Assembly (NCBI RefSeq): GCF_003160695.1
Contig: NZ_QGDD01000004.1
Location: forward strand, 62,001 to 126,000
Direction of reading: 5' to 3'
DNA from: Nocardioides silvaticus
GTDB lineage: Bacteria > Actinomycetota > Actinomycetes > Propionibacteriales > Nocardioidaceae
Length of the DNA: 64,000 nt
Numbering within the stretch: the stretch's first letter is position 1; every line of letters starts with the position of its first letter. The translations under genes and the position numbers were made by a program. Under the pieces are notes generated by a model. That model was not told the DNA's origin, made no database searches, and saw only the letters and a list, made by a program, of their open reading frames with translations. This document shows positions 1 to 9,195 of the stretch, piece by piece.

Positions 1-991
1 CTGGTACCCGCCCGATCCCTCGTCCTACGAGATCTGCTCGATCGGCGGCAACCTCGCCACCAACGCCGGCGGCCTGTGCTGCGTGAAGTACGGCGTGACG
101 ACCGACTACGTCCTCGGGATGGACGTCGTGCTCGCCGACGGCAGCCTGGTCCGGCTCGGCGGCAAGCAGATCAAGGACGTCGCCGGCCTGTCCCTGCTCA
201 AGCTGTTCATCGGCAGCGAGGGCACCCTCGGCGTCATCACCCGCGCGATCCTCCGGCTGATCCCGGCCCAGACCGCCGGAGCCACCCTCGTCGCCAGCTT
301 CGCGACGATGAAGGCCGCGTCCGAGGCCGTCGTGGCGATCCGGTCGACGGTGCGAGCGTCGATGCTCGAGCTGATGGACAGCACCTCGATCAACGCGGTG
401 GAGGACTGGCGCTCCCACGGACTCGACCGGACGATCGGGGCCCTGCTCATCGCCCAGTCCGACGCCCCCGGCGAGGCCTGCGGCGCCGAGATCGCCACCA
501 TGCTCGCCTGCTGTGAGGAGGCGGGCGCCCTCGAGGCGTTCACCACCACCGAGGCCGACGAGGCCGAGCTCTTCGTCTCCGCCCGGCGCAACGCCTTCCA
601 CGCCCTCGAGGCGCGCGGCGGCGTCCTCTTCGAGGACGTCGGCGTCCCGGTGCCCCTGCTCCCCGACCTGGTCGACGGCGTCGCCACCATCGCCACCCGC
701 GCCGGCGTCGAGATCGCCGTCGTCGCCCACGCCGGCGACGGCAACACCCACCCGATCATCGTCTACGACGCCACCGACCCCGACTCCGAGGCCCGCGCCC
801 GCAGCGCCTTCGACGAGGTGATGGCCCTCGCCATCTCCCTCGGCGGCACCATCACCGGCGAGCACGGCGTCGGCCGCGCCAAGAAGGGCGCCCTCCCCGC
901 CCAGCTCGGCCCCGACGTCCTCGCCCTCACCCGACGGGTCAAGGACGCCCTCGACCCGCTCGGGATCCTGAACCCGGGAGCCGTTCTGTAG
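1..991 (+). CDS. FAD-linked oxidase, GlcD/D-lactate dehydrogenase type (5' partial)
   Basis: Only the C-terminal part of this flavoenzyme is in the window; the open frame runs from base 2 with no start. Such enzymes oxidise 2-hydroxy acids (glycolate, D-lactate or 2-hydroxyglutarate) with FAD and pass electrons to an acceptor. The piece begins in the FAD-binding PCMH domain (SIGGNLATNAGG, the isoalloxazine/pyrophosphate loop). It ends with the FAD-oxidase C domain, which shows HAGDGNTHP and GEHGVGRAKKG, both typical metal/substrate-site motifs. Substrate cannot be told from this fragment. It converges on the esterase gene across a strong hairpin. Confidence 0.85.
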   Translation, partial: WYPPDPSSYEICSIGGNLATNAGGLCCVKYGVTTDYVLGMDVVLADGSLVRLGGKQIKDVAGLSLLKLFIGSEGTLGVITRAILRLIPAQTAGATLVASFATMKAASEAVVAIRSTVRASMLELMDSTSINAVEDWRSHGLDRTIGALLIAQSDAPGEACGAEIATMLACCEEAGALEAFTTTEADEAELFVSARRNAFHALEARGGVLFEDVGVPVPLLPDLVDGVATIATRAGVEIAVVAHAGDGNTHPIIVYDATDPDSEARARSAFDEVMALAISLGGTITGEHGVGRAKKGALPAQLGPDVLALTRRVKDALDPLGILNPGAVL

Positions 992-1012
992 AGGACGATG
1001 CCGGCCGAGCCC

Positions 1013-1031
1013 GGTCTCGACAAGCTCGACC
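1013..1031. repeat. Dispersed palindromic repeat, intergenic copy
   Basis: This is an exact 19-bp copy of GGTCTCGACAAGCTCGACC, the reverse complement of the element also found at the hisS 3' end and inside thrS. It lies 22 bp after the oxidase stop codon. Its outer arms GGTC and GACC are complementary, so it can fold. Confidence 0.8.
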
Positions 1032-1148
1032 AGAAAGGCTGCTCGGCACAAGACACGTCGGCTGACCCCGCGCCCGGGTCCGGGGCGGCCCGCGCCTAGC
1101 CGGAGCGGGAGGGTCGCGCCGGTGGGGCGTGGATGGGTCTGGCTTCGG

Positions 1149-1189
1149 CGCCCAGCACCGCGGGAGCGAAGCGACCGCGCTGCTGGGCG
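1149..1189. terminator. Strong hairpin between convergent genes, probable bidirectional terminator
   Basis: The arms are CGCCCAGCA plus CCGCGG and, after a GAGCGAAGCGA loop, CCGCG plus TGCTGGGCG. They pair almost perfectly, with one unpaired base. The hairpin sits in the 286-bp gap between the stop codons of the FAD oxidase (plus) and the esterase (minus). No T tract follows, as is common in high-GC actinobacteria. The rest of the gap holds the repeat at 1013 and no credible gene. Confidence 0.55.
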
Positions 1190-1277
1190 ACGGATGTGGT
1201 TGCCCCGCCGGCGCGAGCCCTCACGCGCAGGCCACCCCGGGCCGCCCCTGCCCGAGCGAAAGCCCCGCGCAGCGGCT

Positions 1278-2246
1278 CTACGCCTTCTTCAACCGGGCAA
1301 TCACTCCATCCACATCCCGCTGCAGCATGTCCCGCCGGACGAAGTGGGCCCCGGGGAGCTCGTGCCACTCGTGCGGGATGCCGGCTTGCGCGAGCAGGCC
1401 GCGGAACTCGCGCTGCCCGGCGCGGACGGGGGTCTCGTTGACGTCCTCGTCGAGACCGCAGACCAGGAAGATCCGCTTGTTGCGGTAGCTCTCGATCCGC
1501 TGGACGGGGTTGTCGGCGCTGACCCGGCCCTCGTTCCAGAGGGGGGCGCCGTAGACCGTGCCGCCGTTGAGCTCGGCGAAGGCGGAGCTGGTGTTGGCCC
1601 AGTGCACGACGAGGCCGCCGTCACGGCGCAGGCTGGCGGGGCCGGAGTGGGAGCTGACGGAGGCGAAGTGGCCGTAGTACTTCGCGGTGTACTTCAGCGC
1701 GCCGAACCCGCCCATGGAGAACCCGGAGACCGCGCGGCCGTCGTACTCCGCGTAGGTGCGGAAGTTCGCGTCGATCCACGGGATCAGCTGGTTCATGTGG
1801 AACGACTCCCAGTTGTGGGGGCCGGCGTAGGAAGTGACGGGGTTGCAGTACCAGCCGGCGGGGCCGCCGTCGGGCATCACGACGATCAGCCGGCGGCCGG
1901 CGGTGAGGCCGATGATGTCGTCCTCCATGTGGAACTTGCGGAAGTCCTGGAGGCCGCCGTGGAGCAGGTAGAGCACGGGGTACCGGCGCCAGTTGGTGCT
2001 GTGGTAGTCGTCAGGCAGCAGCACGTTGACGCCCGGCTGCCAGGCGATGTTGCTGGTGGAGAACCGGAAGTAGTTGAGCCGGCCGAAGACCGCCTGGTCG
2101 GTGATCGTCAGCCCGAACCCGTTGCCCGCCGCACCAGCGGGCGACGCCAGCCCGGCCACGCCGGCGGCCGACAGCGAGGCCACCGCGGCGGCGCCGCCCG
2201 CCAGCTTGAGCATCGAGCGGCGGTTCATCGCCTCGGACTGGGTCAT
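1278..2246 (-). CDS. Tat-exported alpha/beta-hydrolase esterase (antigen 85-like fold)
   Basis: The product is a predicted secreted esterase of 322 residues. The start at 2246 follows an AGGAGG box and is preferred over longer frames because it gives a clean twin-arginine signal: NRRSMLKLAG, a hydrophobic stretch, then SPAGA. The mature part has the esterase-family order: YLLHGG (oxyanion region), a GFSMGG nucleophile elbow around residue 175 and a late PGAHFVRRD that supplies the catalytic His. Relatives include mycolyltransferase-like and carbohydrate-ester hydrolases; the substrate is unknown. It is divergent from the AraC regulator, a natural candidate to control it. Confidence 0.85.
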   Translation of the reverse strand: MTQSEAMNRRSMLKLAGGAAAVASLSAAGVAGLASPAGAAGNGFGLTITDQAVFGRLNYFRFSTSNIAWQPGVNVLLPDDYHSTNWRRYPVLYLLHGGLQDFRKFHMEDDIIGLTAGRRLIVVMPDGGPAGWYCNPVTSYAGPHNWESFHMNQLIPWIDANFRTYAEYDGRAVSGFSMGGFGALKYTAKYYGHFASVSSHSGPASLRRDGGLVVHWANTSSAFAELNGGTVYGAPLWNEGRVSADNPVQRIESYRNKRIFLVCGLDEDVNETPVRAGQREFRGLLAQAGIPHEWHELPGAHFVRRDMLQRDVDGVIARLKKA

Positions 2247-2392
2247 CGGGTCCTCCTCGGGGAGCCAGCGGGTCTGCGCCCATGCTCCGTGTCGCGCCGG
2301 GCGTGGTCCATGACGCGACGGGCCGAACTGCGTAGCACCTTGGGCCACGAGGACCCGCCACCGGACGCCGTCCGGGTGGTATACCGACGGTC

Positions 2393-3412
2393 ATGAAGGT
2401 GGCCGAGTTCAGCAGGCCGACCGTGCCCGTGGGGTACGGCCGTCTGATCCTGGACGTCGTCGCCCTGCACGACGTCGCGGCCGACGACCTGCTCGCCGCC
2501 GCCGACGTGCCGCGCCCGCTGCTGGAGGACCCGCGGGCGCGGCTGACGGCCTGGCAGGCCGGCGCCCTGCTCCACCACGCGACGGAGCTGAGCGGCGAGC
2601 CGGCGATCGGCTACGAGATCGGGCTGCACAGCAGCCTCACCTCCCACGGGATCATGGGCTACGGCCTGCTCAGCTCCTCGACGGTGCGCGACGCGATCGG
2701 GCTCGGCGAGAAGTTCCTCCCGCTGCTGCTGCCGATGGTCGGCATGCGGCACTTCGTGGACGGCACGGTCGGCGTCATCGAGGTGGCAGAGAACGCTCCG
2801 GTCGGCCCGGTGCGGCGGGTCCTCCTCGACCTGTTCCTGGTCGGCCTGAGCCGGATGGCGCCGGTGCTCACCAACGGCGCCGGCGACCCGGACCAGGTCG
2901 AGCTGTGGTTCGAGGGTCCGGCGCCCGACTACTACCCGCGGTTCCGCGACCGGCTGCCGACGATGCGGTTCGATACCGGCACCAACCAGATGCGCTTCCC
3001 CGCCAGCGACCTCGATGTCGAGCTGGAGATGGCCAACCTCGTCACCGCCCGCATGGTCGAGGAGCAGTGCCGGGCCGAGCTCGAGCAGCTCGGTCTGGAC
3101 GCGGACCTGCTCAGCCAGGTCCGGGCGGCGCTGCGCAGCGACGGCGCGGGCTTCCCCGACCTCGAGACGGTGGCCGGCCGGCTGCACATGGCCGGTCGCA
3201 CCTTGAAGCGACGCCTGGCCGAGCACGGCACCGGCTTCCGGGAGCAGGTCGAGCTGGCACGCCGCGCGGAAGCGATCCGGCTGCTCCAGACGACCGGACT
3301 GTCGGTGGCGCAGATCGCGCGGCGCCTGGGGTACGCCGACGCGAGCAGCTTCTCCCGCGCGTTCCACAAGTGGACCTCGGCGTCACCCGGGTCCTACCGG
3401 TCGCGACGGTAG
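2393..3412 (+). CDS. AraC-family transcriptional regulator
   Basis: This DNA-binding regulator has 339 residues. The N-terminal two thirds looks like the arabinose-binding/dimerisation-type domain found in OruR-like AraC proteins. The C-terminal about 90 residues carry the double helix-turn-helix, with LHMAGRTLKRRL for the first HTH and SVAQIARRLGYADASSFSRAF for the second and its AraC signature. A TATACC box lies at 2380-2385, seven bases before the ATG, so the message may be leaderless. It is divergent from the Tat-exported esterase across 146 bp, which suggests but does not prove that it regulates that gene. The inducer is unknown. Confidence 0.9.
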   Translation: MKVAEFSRPTVPVGYGRLILDVVALHDVAADDLLAAADVPRPLLEDPRARLTAWQAGALLHHATELSGEPAIGYEIGLHSSLTSHGIMGYGLLSSSTVRDAIGLGEKFLPLLLPMVGMRHFVDGTVGVIEVAENAPVGPVRRVLLDLFLVGLSRMAPVLTNGAGDPDQVELWFEGPAPDYYPRFRDRLPTMRFDTGTNQMRFPASDLDVELEMANLVTARMVEEQCRAELEQLGLDADLLSQVRAALRSDGAGFPDLETVAGRLHMAGRTLKRRLAEHGTGFREQVELARRAEAIRLLQTTGLSVAQIARRLGYADASSFSRAFHKWTSASPGSYRSRR

Positions 3413-3438
3413 GGGATCTCCTAGCCGGGACCCTCCGC

Positions 3439-4587
3439 TCAGAGCCCCTCGGTCATCGCCGCGCACGCGGCCAGCCAGGACCGCCGGGTCGCCGCGCTCA
3501 GCTGGTCGTAGGGCACCACCGAGCCCGATACCAGCGCCGGGTCGTAGGGCACTCGGTAGACACCGCGGCTGCGCTGCTCGTAGACCTGGACCAGGTCGTT
3601 CGCCAGCCGGGTGTCCACCTTGTCACTCGGGTCGGACAGCACGGTGATCGTCTTGTGCTTGAGGTTGGCGTAGCCGGCGTCCTGGAGCGCATCGAGCATC
3701 CAGAGCCCGCTGTAGCCGGTGTCCTCCCGGATCGTGCTCGTCACGACCAGCAGGTCCGCCGCCTCGGCGGCGGCGAGCCAGTTCTCGGCGCGCATGTTGT
3801 TGCCGGTGTCGATGAGGATGACGCGGTAGAAGCGCTGCAGCAGCGCGTGCACCTCGGCGAAGTCGGCGGCGTGGATGATGCCGGTGACGTCGGGCCGCTC
3901 GTCGGAGGCGAGGACGTCGAAGTGGGCGTCACCCTGGGAGCGGACGAACGCGCCCAGGTCACCGATCCGGGCCTGGAAGACGTCCTTGAACCGCTCCAGG
4001 TCCTCGAGCAGCTCCCGGGTGGTGTTGCGGTGGCCGCCGCGCTGACCGCGGATGCCGAGCGTGCCGCGGGTCTCGTTGTTGTCCCAGGCCACCACTCCCC
4101 CGCCGCGGACGGTGCCGAAGGTGTAGCCGGCGGCCAGCACCCCGGTCGTCTTGGCGGCACCACCCTTGGGATTGACGAACGCGATGGTGCGCGGGCCGGT
4201 GAAGTCCTTCTGGATCGCCCGGCGGTCGGCGTGGTAGGCCAGCTCCTTGGCCCCCATCCGCGGCTTGATCAGCCCGCCGCTCACGCGACTGACCCGGCCC
4301 CGCCAACCCCACCTGGCAGGGCCGAGCCGCGCGTCGCTGTCGCGACGATCGAGGAAGTCGGTCGCGGTCATGAACCGGCGCGGCGCAGCGAGGTGCTGGG
4401 GCGCGCCCGCGGGCGGTGGCGCCGACGGAGGCGCTGCCGGGGGCGCTGACGGCGGCGCTGACGGCGCGGTCGGCGGTGCCGAGGGCGGCGGTGCCGAGGG
4501 CGGCGGACCGAGCGGCTGCCCGAGCGGTTGTCCCAGCGACGTGCCGTTCGGCGGTGCCGAGGGCGGCGGAACGGTCGGCTGACTCAC
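3439..4587 (-). CDS. ParA/MinD-type ATPase with proline-rich N-terminus
   Basis: A 382-residue protein with a GTG start. The first about 70 residues are Pro/Ala/Ser-rich (repeated SAPP units) and probably unstructured; a basic linker follows, then a deviant Walker A NPKGGAAKTT and the rest of a SIMIBI/MinD fold (VVAWDNNETRGTLG, VILIDTGNN). The same architecture, a Pro-rich tail before a MinD-like domain, is seen in ATPases linked to actinobacterial type VII secretion and in other polar-positioning ATPases. No ParB, parS or secretion genes are adjacent, so the partner and role are open. It is convergent with the AraC gene, 26 bp apart. Confidence 0.8.
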   Translation of the reverse strand: MSQPTVPPPSAPPNGTSLGQPLGQPLGPPPSAPPPSAPPTAPSAPPSAPPAAPPSAPPPAGAPQHLAAPRRFMTATDFLDRRDSDARLGPARWGWRGRVSRVSGGLIKPRMGAKELAYHADRRAIQKDFTGPRTIAFVNPKGGAAKTTGVLAAGYTFGTVRGGGVVAWDNNETRGTLGIRGQRGGHRNTTRELLEDLERFKDVFQARIGDLGAFVRSQGDAHFDVLASDERPDVTGIIHAADFAEVHALLQRFYRVILIDTGNNMRAENWLAAAEAADLLVVTSTIREDTGYSGLWMLDALQDAGYANLKHKTITVLSDPSDKVDTRLANDLVQVYEQRSRGVYRVPYDPALVSGSVVPYDQLSAATRRSWLAACAAMTEGL

Positions 4588-4667
4588 TGCTACCTCCCGA
4601 GAAAGAGCGCAACGACTGCGCCGACCTTAACCCCGGAGGTCGCTGTTGAGCGAGGGTTCCCGGGCCG

Positions 4668-6041
4668 TCAGATGCCCAGGTCGTTGACGGCGTTCTCGAT
4701 CGCGCGCCAGAAGGTCGGGTAGGCGTAGTGCATGGTCCGCAGCTTCGCGACCGGCACCGCGGCGTGCACGGCGGTGGCGATGAAGCCGATCATCTCGCCG
4801 CCGGACGGGCCGACCGTCGTACCGCCGACGAGGACGCCACGGTCGGCGTCGGCGACCACCTTGATGACGCCGTGGTTGCCCGTCTTGTGGATCCAGCCGC
4901 GGCTGGACGTGGGGAGCTCGTAGCTACCGGTCGCGACCCGGAGGCCGGCCTCGCGCGCCTGCGCCTCGGTAAGGCCGACCGAGCCGACCTCGGGGTCGGT
5001 GAACGTCGCCCGGCTGACCGCGGTGTAGTCCGCCCACGGACCGTCCTTGCCGAGGACGGAGCGCACGGCGATCTCGGCCTGGTACATCGACATGTGGGTG
5101 AACAGGCCCTTGCCGGTGATGTCGCCGACCGCCCACACCCCGTCGGTCGCGCGCAGCTGCTCGTCGGTGTCGAGGTAGCGGGCATCGGGGTCGAGGCCGA
5201 CCGTGTCGAGGCCGAGGTCGGAGAGGTTGGTACGACGACCCGCCGCGACCAGGAGCTGCGCGCTCGTGAGCTGCTCGCCGCCGAGGGAGATGGTGAAGCC
5301 GCTCGCCGGGTCGTGGTCGACCCGCTCGATCGACACCCCGGTGCGCACGTCGATGCCGTCGCCGGCCATCGCCTCCGCGACGACGGCGCTGGCTTCGGGC
5401 TCCTCCGGGCCGAGGATCCGGTCGGCGACCTCGAGGATCGTGACCTTCACCCCGAACCGGGCGAACGCCTGCGCGATCTCGCAGCCGATCGCGCCGCCGC
5501 CGAGGACGGCCAGGCTCTCGGGGAGCTCGGTGACCTGGACGACGTCGCGGTTGGTCCAGTACGGCACCTCGGCCAGCCCGTCGACCGGCGGCACCGCCGG
5601 CTTGGTCCCGACGTTGAGCACCACGCCACGGCTGACGTCGTACTCCTCGGTGCCGTCGGCGGTCTCGACGACGACCTTCCCGGGACCGGCGAGCCGGCCG
5701 TGGCCGCGCGCGAAGCGGGCGCCGTTGCCGAGCAGCCGATCCACCGCGACCTGGTCGTTCCAGGCGTCGGTGGCCTCGTCGGAGATCCGCTTCGCGACGG
5801 TCGACCAGTCGGGGGTCACCTCGACCGACCCGCCCAGGTCGGGCACGCGCCGCGCCTCGGCGAGCGCGTCGGCCGCACGGATCATCATCTTCGAGGGGAT
5901 GCACCCGTAGTAGGGACACTCGCCGCCGACCAGGTGCTTCTCCACGCCCAGCACGGTGAGGCCGGCCTGCGCGAGCTGAGCAGCAACGTGCTCACCCCCG
6001 GGACCGAGTCCGATGACGGCGACGTCGATGCTCTCGCTCAT
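4668..6041 (-). CDS. FAD/NAD(P)-dependent disulfide oxidoreductase family protein
   Basis: A 457-residue flavoprotein of the dihydrolipoamide dehydrogenase/mercuric reductase family. It shows the N-terminal FAD loop GLGPGG, the redox-active disulfide GGECPYYGCIPSK, an NAD(P) loop LGGGAIGCE near residue 180, the second FAD motif GVWAVGDITGKG and a C-terminal dimerisation domain. The usual C-terminal His-Pro-Thr of the active-site base appears as AYPTFWRAIE (Tyr for His), so classical disulfide reduction may be altered. No lipoyl or mercury genes are nearby, so the substrate is unknown. It starts 17 bp after the nusB stop codon on the same strand and may be read from the same transcript. Confidence 0.85.
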   Translation of the reverse strand: MSESIDVAVIGLGPGGEHVAAQLAQAGLTVLGVEKHLVGGECPYYGCIPSKMMIRAADALAEARRVPDLGGSVEVTPDWSTVAKRISDEATDAWNDQVAVDRLLGNGARFARGHGRLAGPGKVVVETADGTEEYDVSRGVVLNVGTKPAVPPVDGLAEVPYWTNRDVVQVTELPESLAVLGGGAIGCEIAQAFARFGVKVTILEVADRILGPEEPEASAVVAEAMAGDGIDVRTGVSIERVDHDPASGFTISLGGEQLTSAQLLVAAGRRTNLSDLGLDTVGLDPDARYLDTDEQLRATDGVWAVGDITGKGLFTHMSMYQAEIAVRSVLGKDGPWADYTAVSRATFTDPEVGSVGLTEAQAREAGLRVATGSYELPTSSRGWIHKTGNHGVIKVVADADRGVLVGGTTVGPSGGEMIGFIATAVHAAVPVAKLRTMHYAYPTFWRAIENAVNDLGI

Positions 6042-6058
6042 GCCGCCAGCCTAGGACC

Positions 6059-6475
6059 TCAGACCACCGAGGGCTTGCTCTTGAGGATGGCGCCGAGGAC
6101 GCCGTTGACGAACGACGGGGAGTCGTCGGTGGAGAGCTCGCGGACCAGCGCGACCGCCTCGGTGACGGCGACGGCGTCGGGGACGTCGTCGACGTACAGC
6201 ATCTCGAAGGTGCCGAGACGCAGGACGTTGCGGTCCACGGCCGGCATCCGGTCGAGGGTCCAGCCCTGGGCGTAGCTCGTGAGGACCTCGTCGATGCGGG
6301 CCTGGTGCTCGACCACACCCCGCACCAGCGTCTCGGTGTAGGGGTTGGTCGGGGCCGCGCCCTCCTCGATCGCGCGGTCGAGGGCGTCGCCGGCCGACTC
6401 CCGCCGCAGGTCCGCGGCGAACAGCAGGTCGAGGGCCCGCTTGCGGGCCTTGGAGCGTGCTCCGCCAGAAGTCAC
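6059..6475 (-). CDS. nusB: Transcription antitermination factor NusB
   Basis: At 138 residues it matches the usual length of NusB, the all-helical protein that with NusE binds boxA RNA and supports rRNA antitermination. The family pattern is clear: an N-terminal [15 protein letters not shown] helix, and C-terminal [14 protein letters not shown] and [13 protein letters not shown] helices (here [11 protein letters not shown] and [12 protein letters not shown]). The GTG start at 6475 overlaps the efp stop codon by four bases (GTGA), so the two genes are translationally coupled. This efp-nusB order is standard in actinobacteria. Confidence 0.95.
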   Translation of the reverse strand: MTSGGARSKARKRALDLLFAADLRRESAGDALDRAIEEGAAPTNPYTETLVRGVVEHQARIDEVLTSYAQGWTLDRMPAVDRNVLRLGTFEMLYVDDVPDAVAVTEAVALVRELSTDDSPSFVNGVLGAILKSKPSVV

Positions 6476-7038
6476 GACTTCACGCGGCTGAGGTACGAGC
6501 CACCGTCGCGGGTGTCGACCTTGATCTTCTCGCCCTGCTCGATGAACAGCGGCACCTGGATCTCGGCGCCGGTCTCGAGGGTGGCGGGCTTGGTGCGGCC
6601 GGTGGCGGAGTCGCCGACGACGCCGGGCTCGGTGTAGGAGACGACGAGCTCGACGGAGGCCGGCATCTCGACGAAGAGCACCCGGCCCTCGTTCGTGGCC
6701 AGGATGACCTCCTGGTTCTCCAGCAGGAACCCGGCGGCGTTGCCGAGGATCTCGGGCCCGACCTCGACCTGGTCGTAGTCCTGGACGTCCATGAAGACGA
6801 AGTTGGTGCCGTCGTTGTAGAGGTACTGGAACGAGCGGCGGTCGACCGTGGCGGTCTCGACCTTGGTGCCGGCGTTGAACGTCTTGTCGACGTTCTTGCC
6901 CGACTCGACGTGCTTGAGCTTGGTGCGCACGAACGCGGGGCCCTTGCCGGGCTTCACGTGCTGGAACTCGACCACCTGCCAGAGCTGGCCTTCGAGGTTG
7001 AGAACCATGCCGTTCTTCAGGTCGTTCGTCGTTGCCAT
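6472..7038 (-). CDS. efp: Translation elongation factor P
   Basis: EF-P binds ribosomes stalled at polyproline stretches between the P and E sites. The protein has 188 residues and all three OB-like domains; the start at 7038 gives [13 protein letters not shown], the normal N-terminus. The tip loop reads [12 protein letters not shown], with the Lys that is modified in some bacteria. The C-terminus has the family signature [18 protein letters not shown]. The frame can be extended upstream but the extension is not EF-P-like. It lies between aroQ and nusB. Proline-rich clients encoded nearby include the ParA-type ATPase. Confidence 0.97.
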   Translation of the reverse strand: MATTNDLKNGMVLNLEGQLWQVVEFQHVKPGKGPAFVRTKLKHVESGKNVDKTFNAGTKVETATVDRRSFQYLYNDGTNFVFMDVQDYDQVEVGPEILGNAAGFLLENQEVILATNEGRVLFVEMPASVELVVSYTEPGVVGDSATGRTKPATLETGAEIQVPLFIEQGEKIKVDTRDGGSYLSRVKS

Positions 7039-7100
7039 GCGCAGTCTTCTCCGATGCAGATGTCCAAGGATCACAGGCCGGTGAGGGCCAGCGAAGGAGT

Positions 7101-7541
7101 CTAGTCGCCGCTCTTGGCTGCGATGAATTCGAGAGCCTGCCGGTAGCCGTCGATGCCCTGCCCCGAGATCACCGTCGCGGCGTGCGGGGTGACCACCGAG
7201 GTGTGCCGGAAGACCTCCGGTCGCTGCGACGGCTCGGAGATGTGCACCTCGACCAGCGGCGCGGTCAGCTGCGCGCAGGCGTCCCAGATCGCGTAGGAGT
7301 AGTGGGTCCAGGCGGCCGCGTTGAGGACGACCGGCGTCGCGGTGTCGGCGGCGTCGTTGAGCCAGTCGAGCAGCTCGCCCTCGTGGTTGGTCTGCCGGAC
7401 CTCGACCTCCAGCCCGGCCGCCTCGCCCCAGGCGCGGCACAGCTCGGCCAGCTCGTCGTGGGTCGTCGAGCCGTAGATCTCCGGCTGCCGGCGGCCGAGC
7501 CGCCCAAGGTTCGGGCCGTTCAGGACCAGCACCGGCCTCAT
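7101..7541 (-). CDS. aroQ: 3-dehydroquinate dehydratase, type II
   Basis: This enzyme catalyses step three of the shikimate pathway, dehydration of 3-dehydroquinate to 3-dehydroshikimate. At 146 residues it is the normal size of the small dodecameric type II enzyme. Visible motifs are [19 protein letters not shown] (active-site loop with the catalytic Tyr), [25 protein letters not shown] and [17 protein letters not shown]. The ATG at 7541 overlaps the aroB stop (ATGA), so it is translated as the last aro gene of the aroC-K-B-Q run. A 62-bp gap separates it from efp. Confidence 0.96.
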   Translation of the reverse strand: MRPVLVLNGPNLGRLGRRQPEIYGSTTHDELAELCRAWGEAAGLEVEVRQTNHEGELLDWLNDAADTATPVVLNAAAWTHYSYAIWDACAQLTAPLVEVHISEPSQRPEVFRHTSVVTPHAATVISGQGIDGYRQALEFIAAKSGD

Positions 7542-8638
7542 GTCGCGTCCCCTCTCATCCGGTCGTACGACGCCCGCAGGTTGTCCTCGGACGGACCGGA
7601 CAGCACGACCGGCCTGGCCAGCCCCTCGAGCACGACGAACCGCAACGTGTTGCCGCGTGCCTTCTTGTCGACCCGCATCGCGGCCAGCAGCTCGTCGAAC
7701 CCGGCACCGGCGTAGGTCGTGGGCAGCCCGACCGCGGCGAACGCCCGTGCGTGCCGGGCCGCCGTCTCCCCGTCCAGGCGCCCCTCGAGCCGGGCCAGCT
7801 CGGCGACGTAGCAGCAGCCGATCGCCACGGCCTCGCCGTGCCGCATCGTGTAGCCCTCGGCGCGCTCGATCGCGTGCCCCATCGTGTGGCCGTAGTTGAG
7901 GACCTCGCGACCCGGGTGCCCCTCGCCACCCCCGGTCTCCTTCAGGTCGGCCACCACGACGTCGATCTTCACCCTGATCGCCCGCTCGACCAGCTCGGGG
8001 AGCACGGTGCCGTGCGGGTCGGTCGCCGCCCCGGGGTCGGCTTCGACGAGGTCGAGGATGACCGGGTCGGCGATGAACCCGCACTTCACGACCTCGCCCA
8101 TGCCGGCGACCAGCTCCTCGCGCGGCAGCGTGAGGAGGGTGTCGAGGTCGACCAGCACGCCGGCCGGCTCGTGGAAGGAGCCGACCAGGTTCTTGCCGGC
8201 CGCGGTGTTGATGCCGGTCTTGCCGCCGACGGCCGCGTCGACCATGGCGAGCAGCGTGGTGGGCACGTGCACGACCCGCACACCGCGCAGCCAGGTCGCG
8301 GCGACGAAGCCGCCGAGGTCGGTGGTGGCGCCGCCGCCGAAGGTCACCACGGCGTCGGAACGGGTGAAGCCGGCCTCGCCGAGCGCGTCCCAGCACTGGA
8401 AGGCGACCTCGGCCGCCTTCGTGGACTCGCCGGACGGCAGACCGAGCGCGAGCACGTCGTACTCCGCCCGGAGGACGTCGAGCACCGGCTTGGCGAGCTC
8501 CTCGAGCTCGGCTGCATGGAGGAAGGCGACCCGCTGCACGTCCGCGCCCAGCAGGCCAGGCAGCCGGTCGGCGAGCCCGCGACCGACCACGACGTCGTAC
8601 GGCGAGGCGCCACCGACGTGCAGCACGGTGTCCGTCAT
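7538..8638 (-). CDS. aroB: 3-dehydroquinate synthase
   Basis: AroB converts DAHP to 3-dehydroquinate using NAD and a divalent metal. The protein has 366 residues. The NAD-binding stretch [20 protein letters not shown], the substrate loop [18 protein letters not shown] and the metal-site helix [13 protein letters not shown] are all intact. The ATG at 8638 overlaps the aroK stop by four bases and its own stop overlaps the aroQ start, so the run is tightly coupled. It belongs to the cytoplasmic shikimate pathway together with aroC, aroK, aroQ and aroE in this window. Confidence 0.97.
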   Translation of the reverse strand: MTDTVLHVGGASPYDVVVGRGLADRLPGLLGADVQRVAFLHAAELEELAKPVLDVLRAEYDVLALGLPSGESTKAAEVAFQCWDALGEAGFTRSDAVVTFGGGATTDLGGFVAATWLRGVRVVHVPTTLLAMVDAAVGGKTGINTAAGKNLVGSFHEPAGVLVDLDTLLTLPREELVAGMGEVVKCGFIADPVILDLVEADPGAATDPHGTVLPELVERAIRVKIDVVVADLKETGGGEGHPGREVLNYGHTMGHAIERAEGYTMRHGEAVAIGCCYVAELARLEGRLDGETAARHARAFAAVGLPTTYAGAGFDELLAAMRVDKKARGNTLRFVVLEGLARPVVLSGPSEDNLRASYDRMRGDAT

Positions 8639-9195
8639 CGGTCCGCCTCGGTCGTCGAGTAGCCCGAGCCCCCAGGCGAGGGCGTATCGAGACGCCGCAA
8701 CGCGTCCACCACCTCGCCCGCGACGTCCCCCGGGCTGAGCCCGTCGGTGTCGATCGTGATCCGCGCCAGGCTCTCGTAGACCGGCGTCCGCTCGTCGAGC
8801 AGCTGCTTCACCCGCGCGCGCACATTGCCGAGCAGCAGCGGTCGGCCCGCGCCCAGACCAACCCGCTTGACCGCGTCGGCCAGGCCGACGCGCAGGAAGA
8901 CGACACGGTGCTCGGCGAGCAGTGCCCGGGTGTCGGCGTCCAGCACGGCACCGCCGCCGAGCGCGAGGACGCCCGAGTGCTCCGCGAGCATGTCCGCCAC
9001 CGCCACCCGCTCGAGGTCGCGGAAGGCCGCCTCGCCGTCGTCGACGAAGATCTCGGACACCGGCTTGCCGGCACGCTCCTCGACCTCGTGGTCGCTGTCG
9101 GCGAAGGGCACGCCGAGGGCGTCGGACAGCAGCCGGCCGACCGTGGTCTTGCCGGCCCCCATGGTGCCGACGAGCACCGCGAGCGGACCGGTCAC
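8635..9195 (-). CDS. aroK: Shikimate kinase with repeat-derived C-terminal tail
   Basis: AroK phosphorylates shikimate with ATP. The GTG start at 9195 overlaps the aroC stop (GTGA) and gives [19 protein letters not shown], with Walker A. Further motifs are [10 protein letters not shown] (substrate Asp), GGGAVLD and the LID segment GRPLL. The protein is 186 residues, a little long; the last about 17 residues ([18 protein letters not shown]) are encoded by a dispersed repeat-like sequence at 8650-8696 and are unlikely to belong to the kinase fold. A longer reading from further upstream would overlap aroC and is not needed. Confidence 0.95.
   Translation of the reverse strand: MTGPLAVLVGTMGAGKTTVGRLLSDALGVPFADSDHEVEERAGKPVSEIFVDDGEAAFRDLERVAVADMLAEHSGVLALGGGAVLDADTRALLAEHRVVFLRVGLADAVKRVGLGAGRPLLLGNVRARVKQLLDERTPVYESLARITIDTDGLSPGDVAGEVVDALRRLDTPSPGGSGYSTTEADR
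8650..8696. repeat. Second dispersed repeat family at the aroK 3' end
   Basis: The segment starts GGTCGTCGAGTAGCCCGAG and ends GGCGTATCGAGACGCC, with GGTCGTCGAG and TATCGAGAC ends and a CCCGAGCC core. It resembles a repeat class I associate with Nocardioides-type genomes and encodes the extra C-terminal residues of AroK. Only one copy is in the window, so the family membership is from memory. Confidence 0.45.

Noticed and set aside
1122..2396. Long plus-strand frame of 424 codons opposite the esterase
   Set aside because: It is a high-GC shadow: low-complexity, no domain, and the minus-strand esterase has a signal peptide, a ribosome site and a nucleophile motif.
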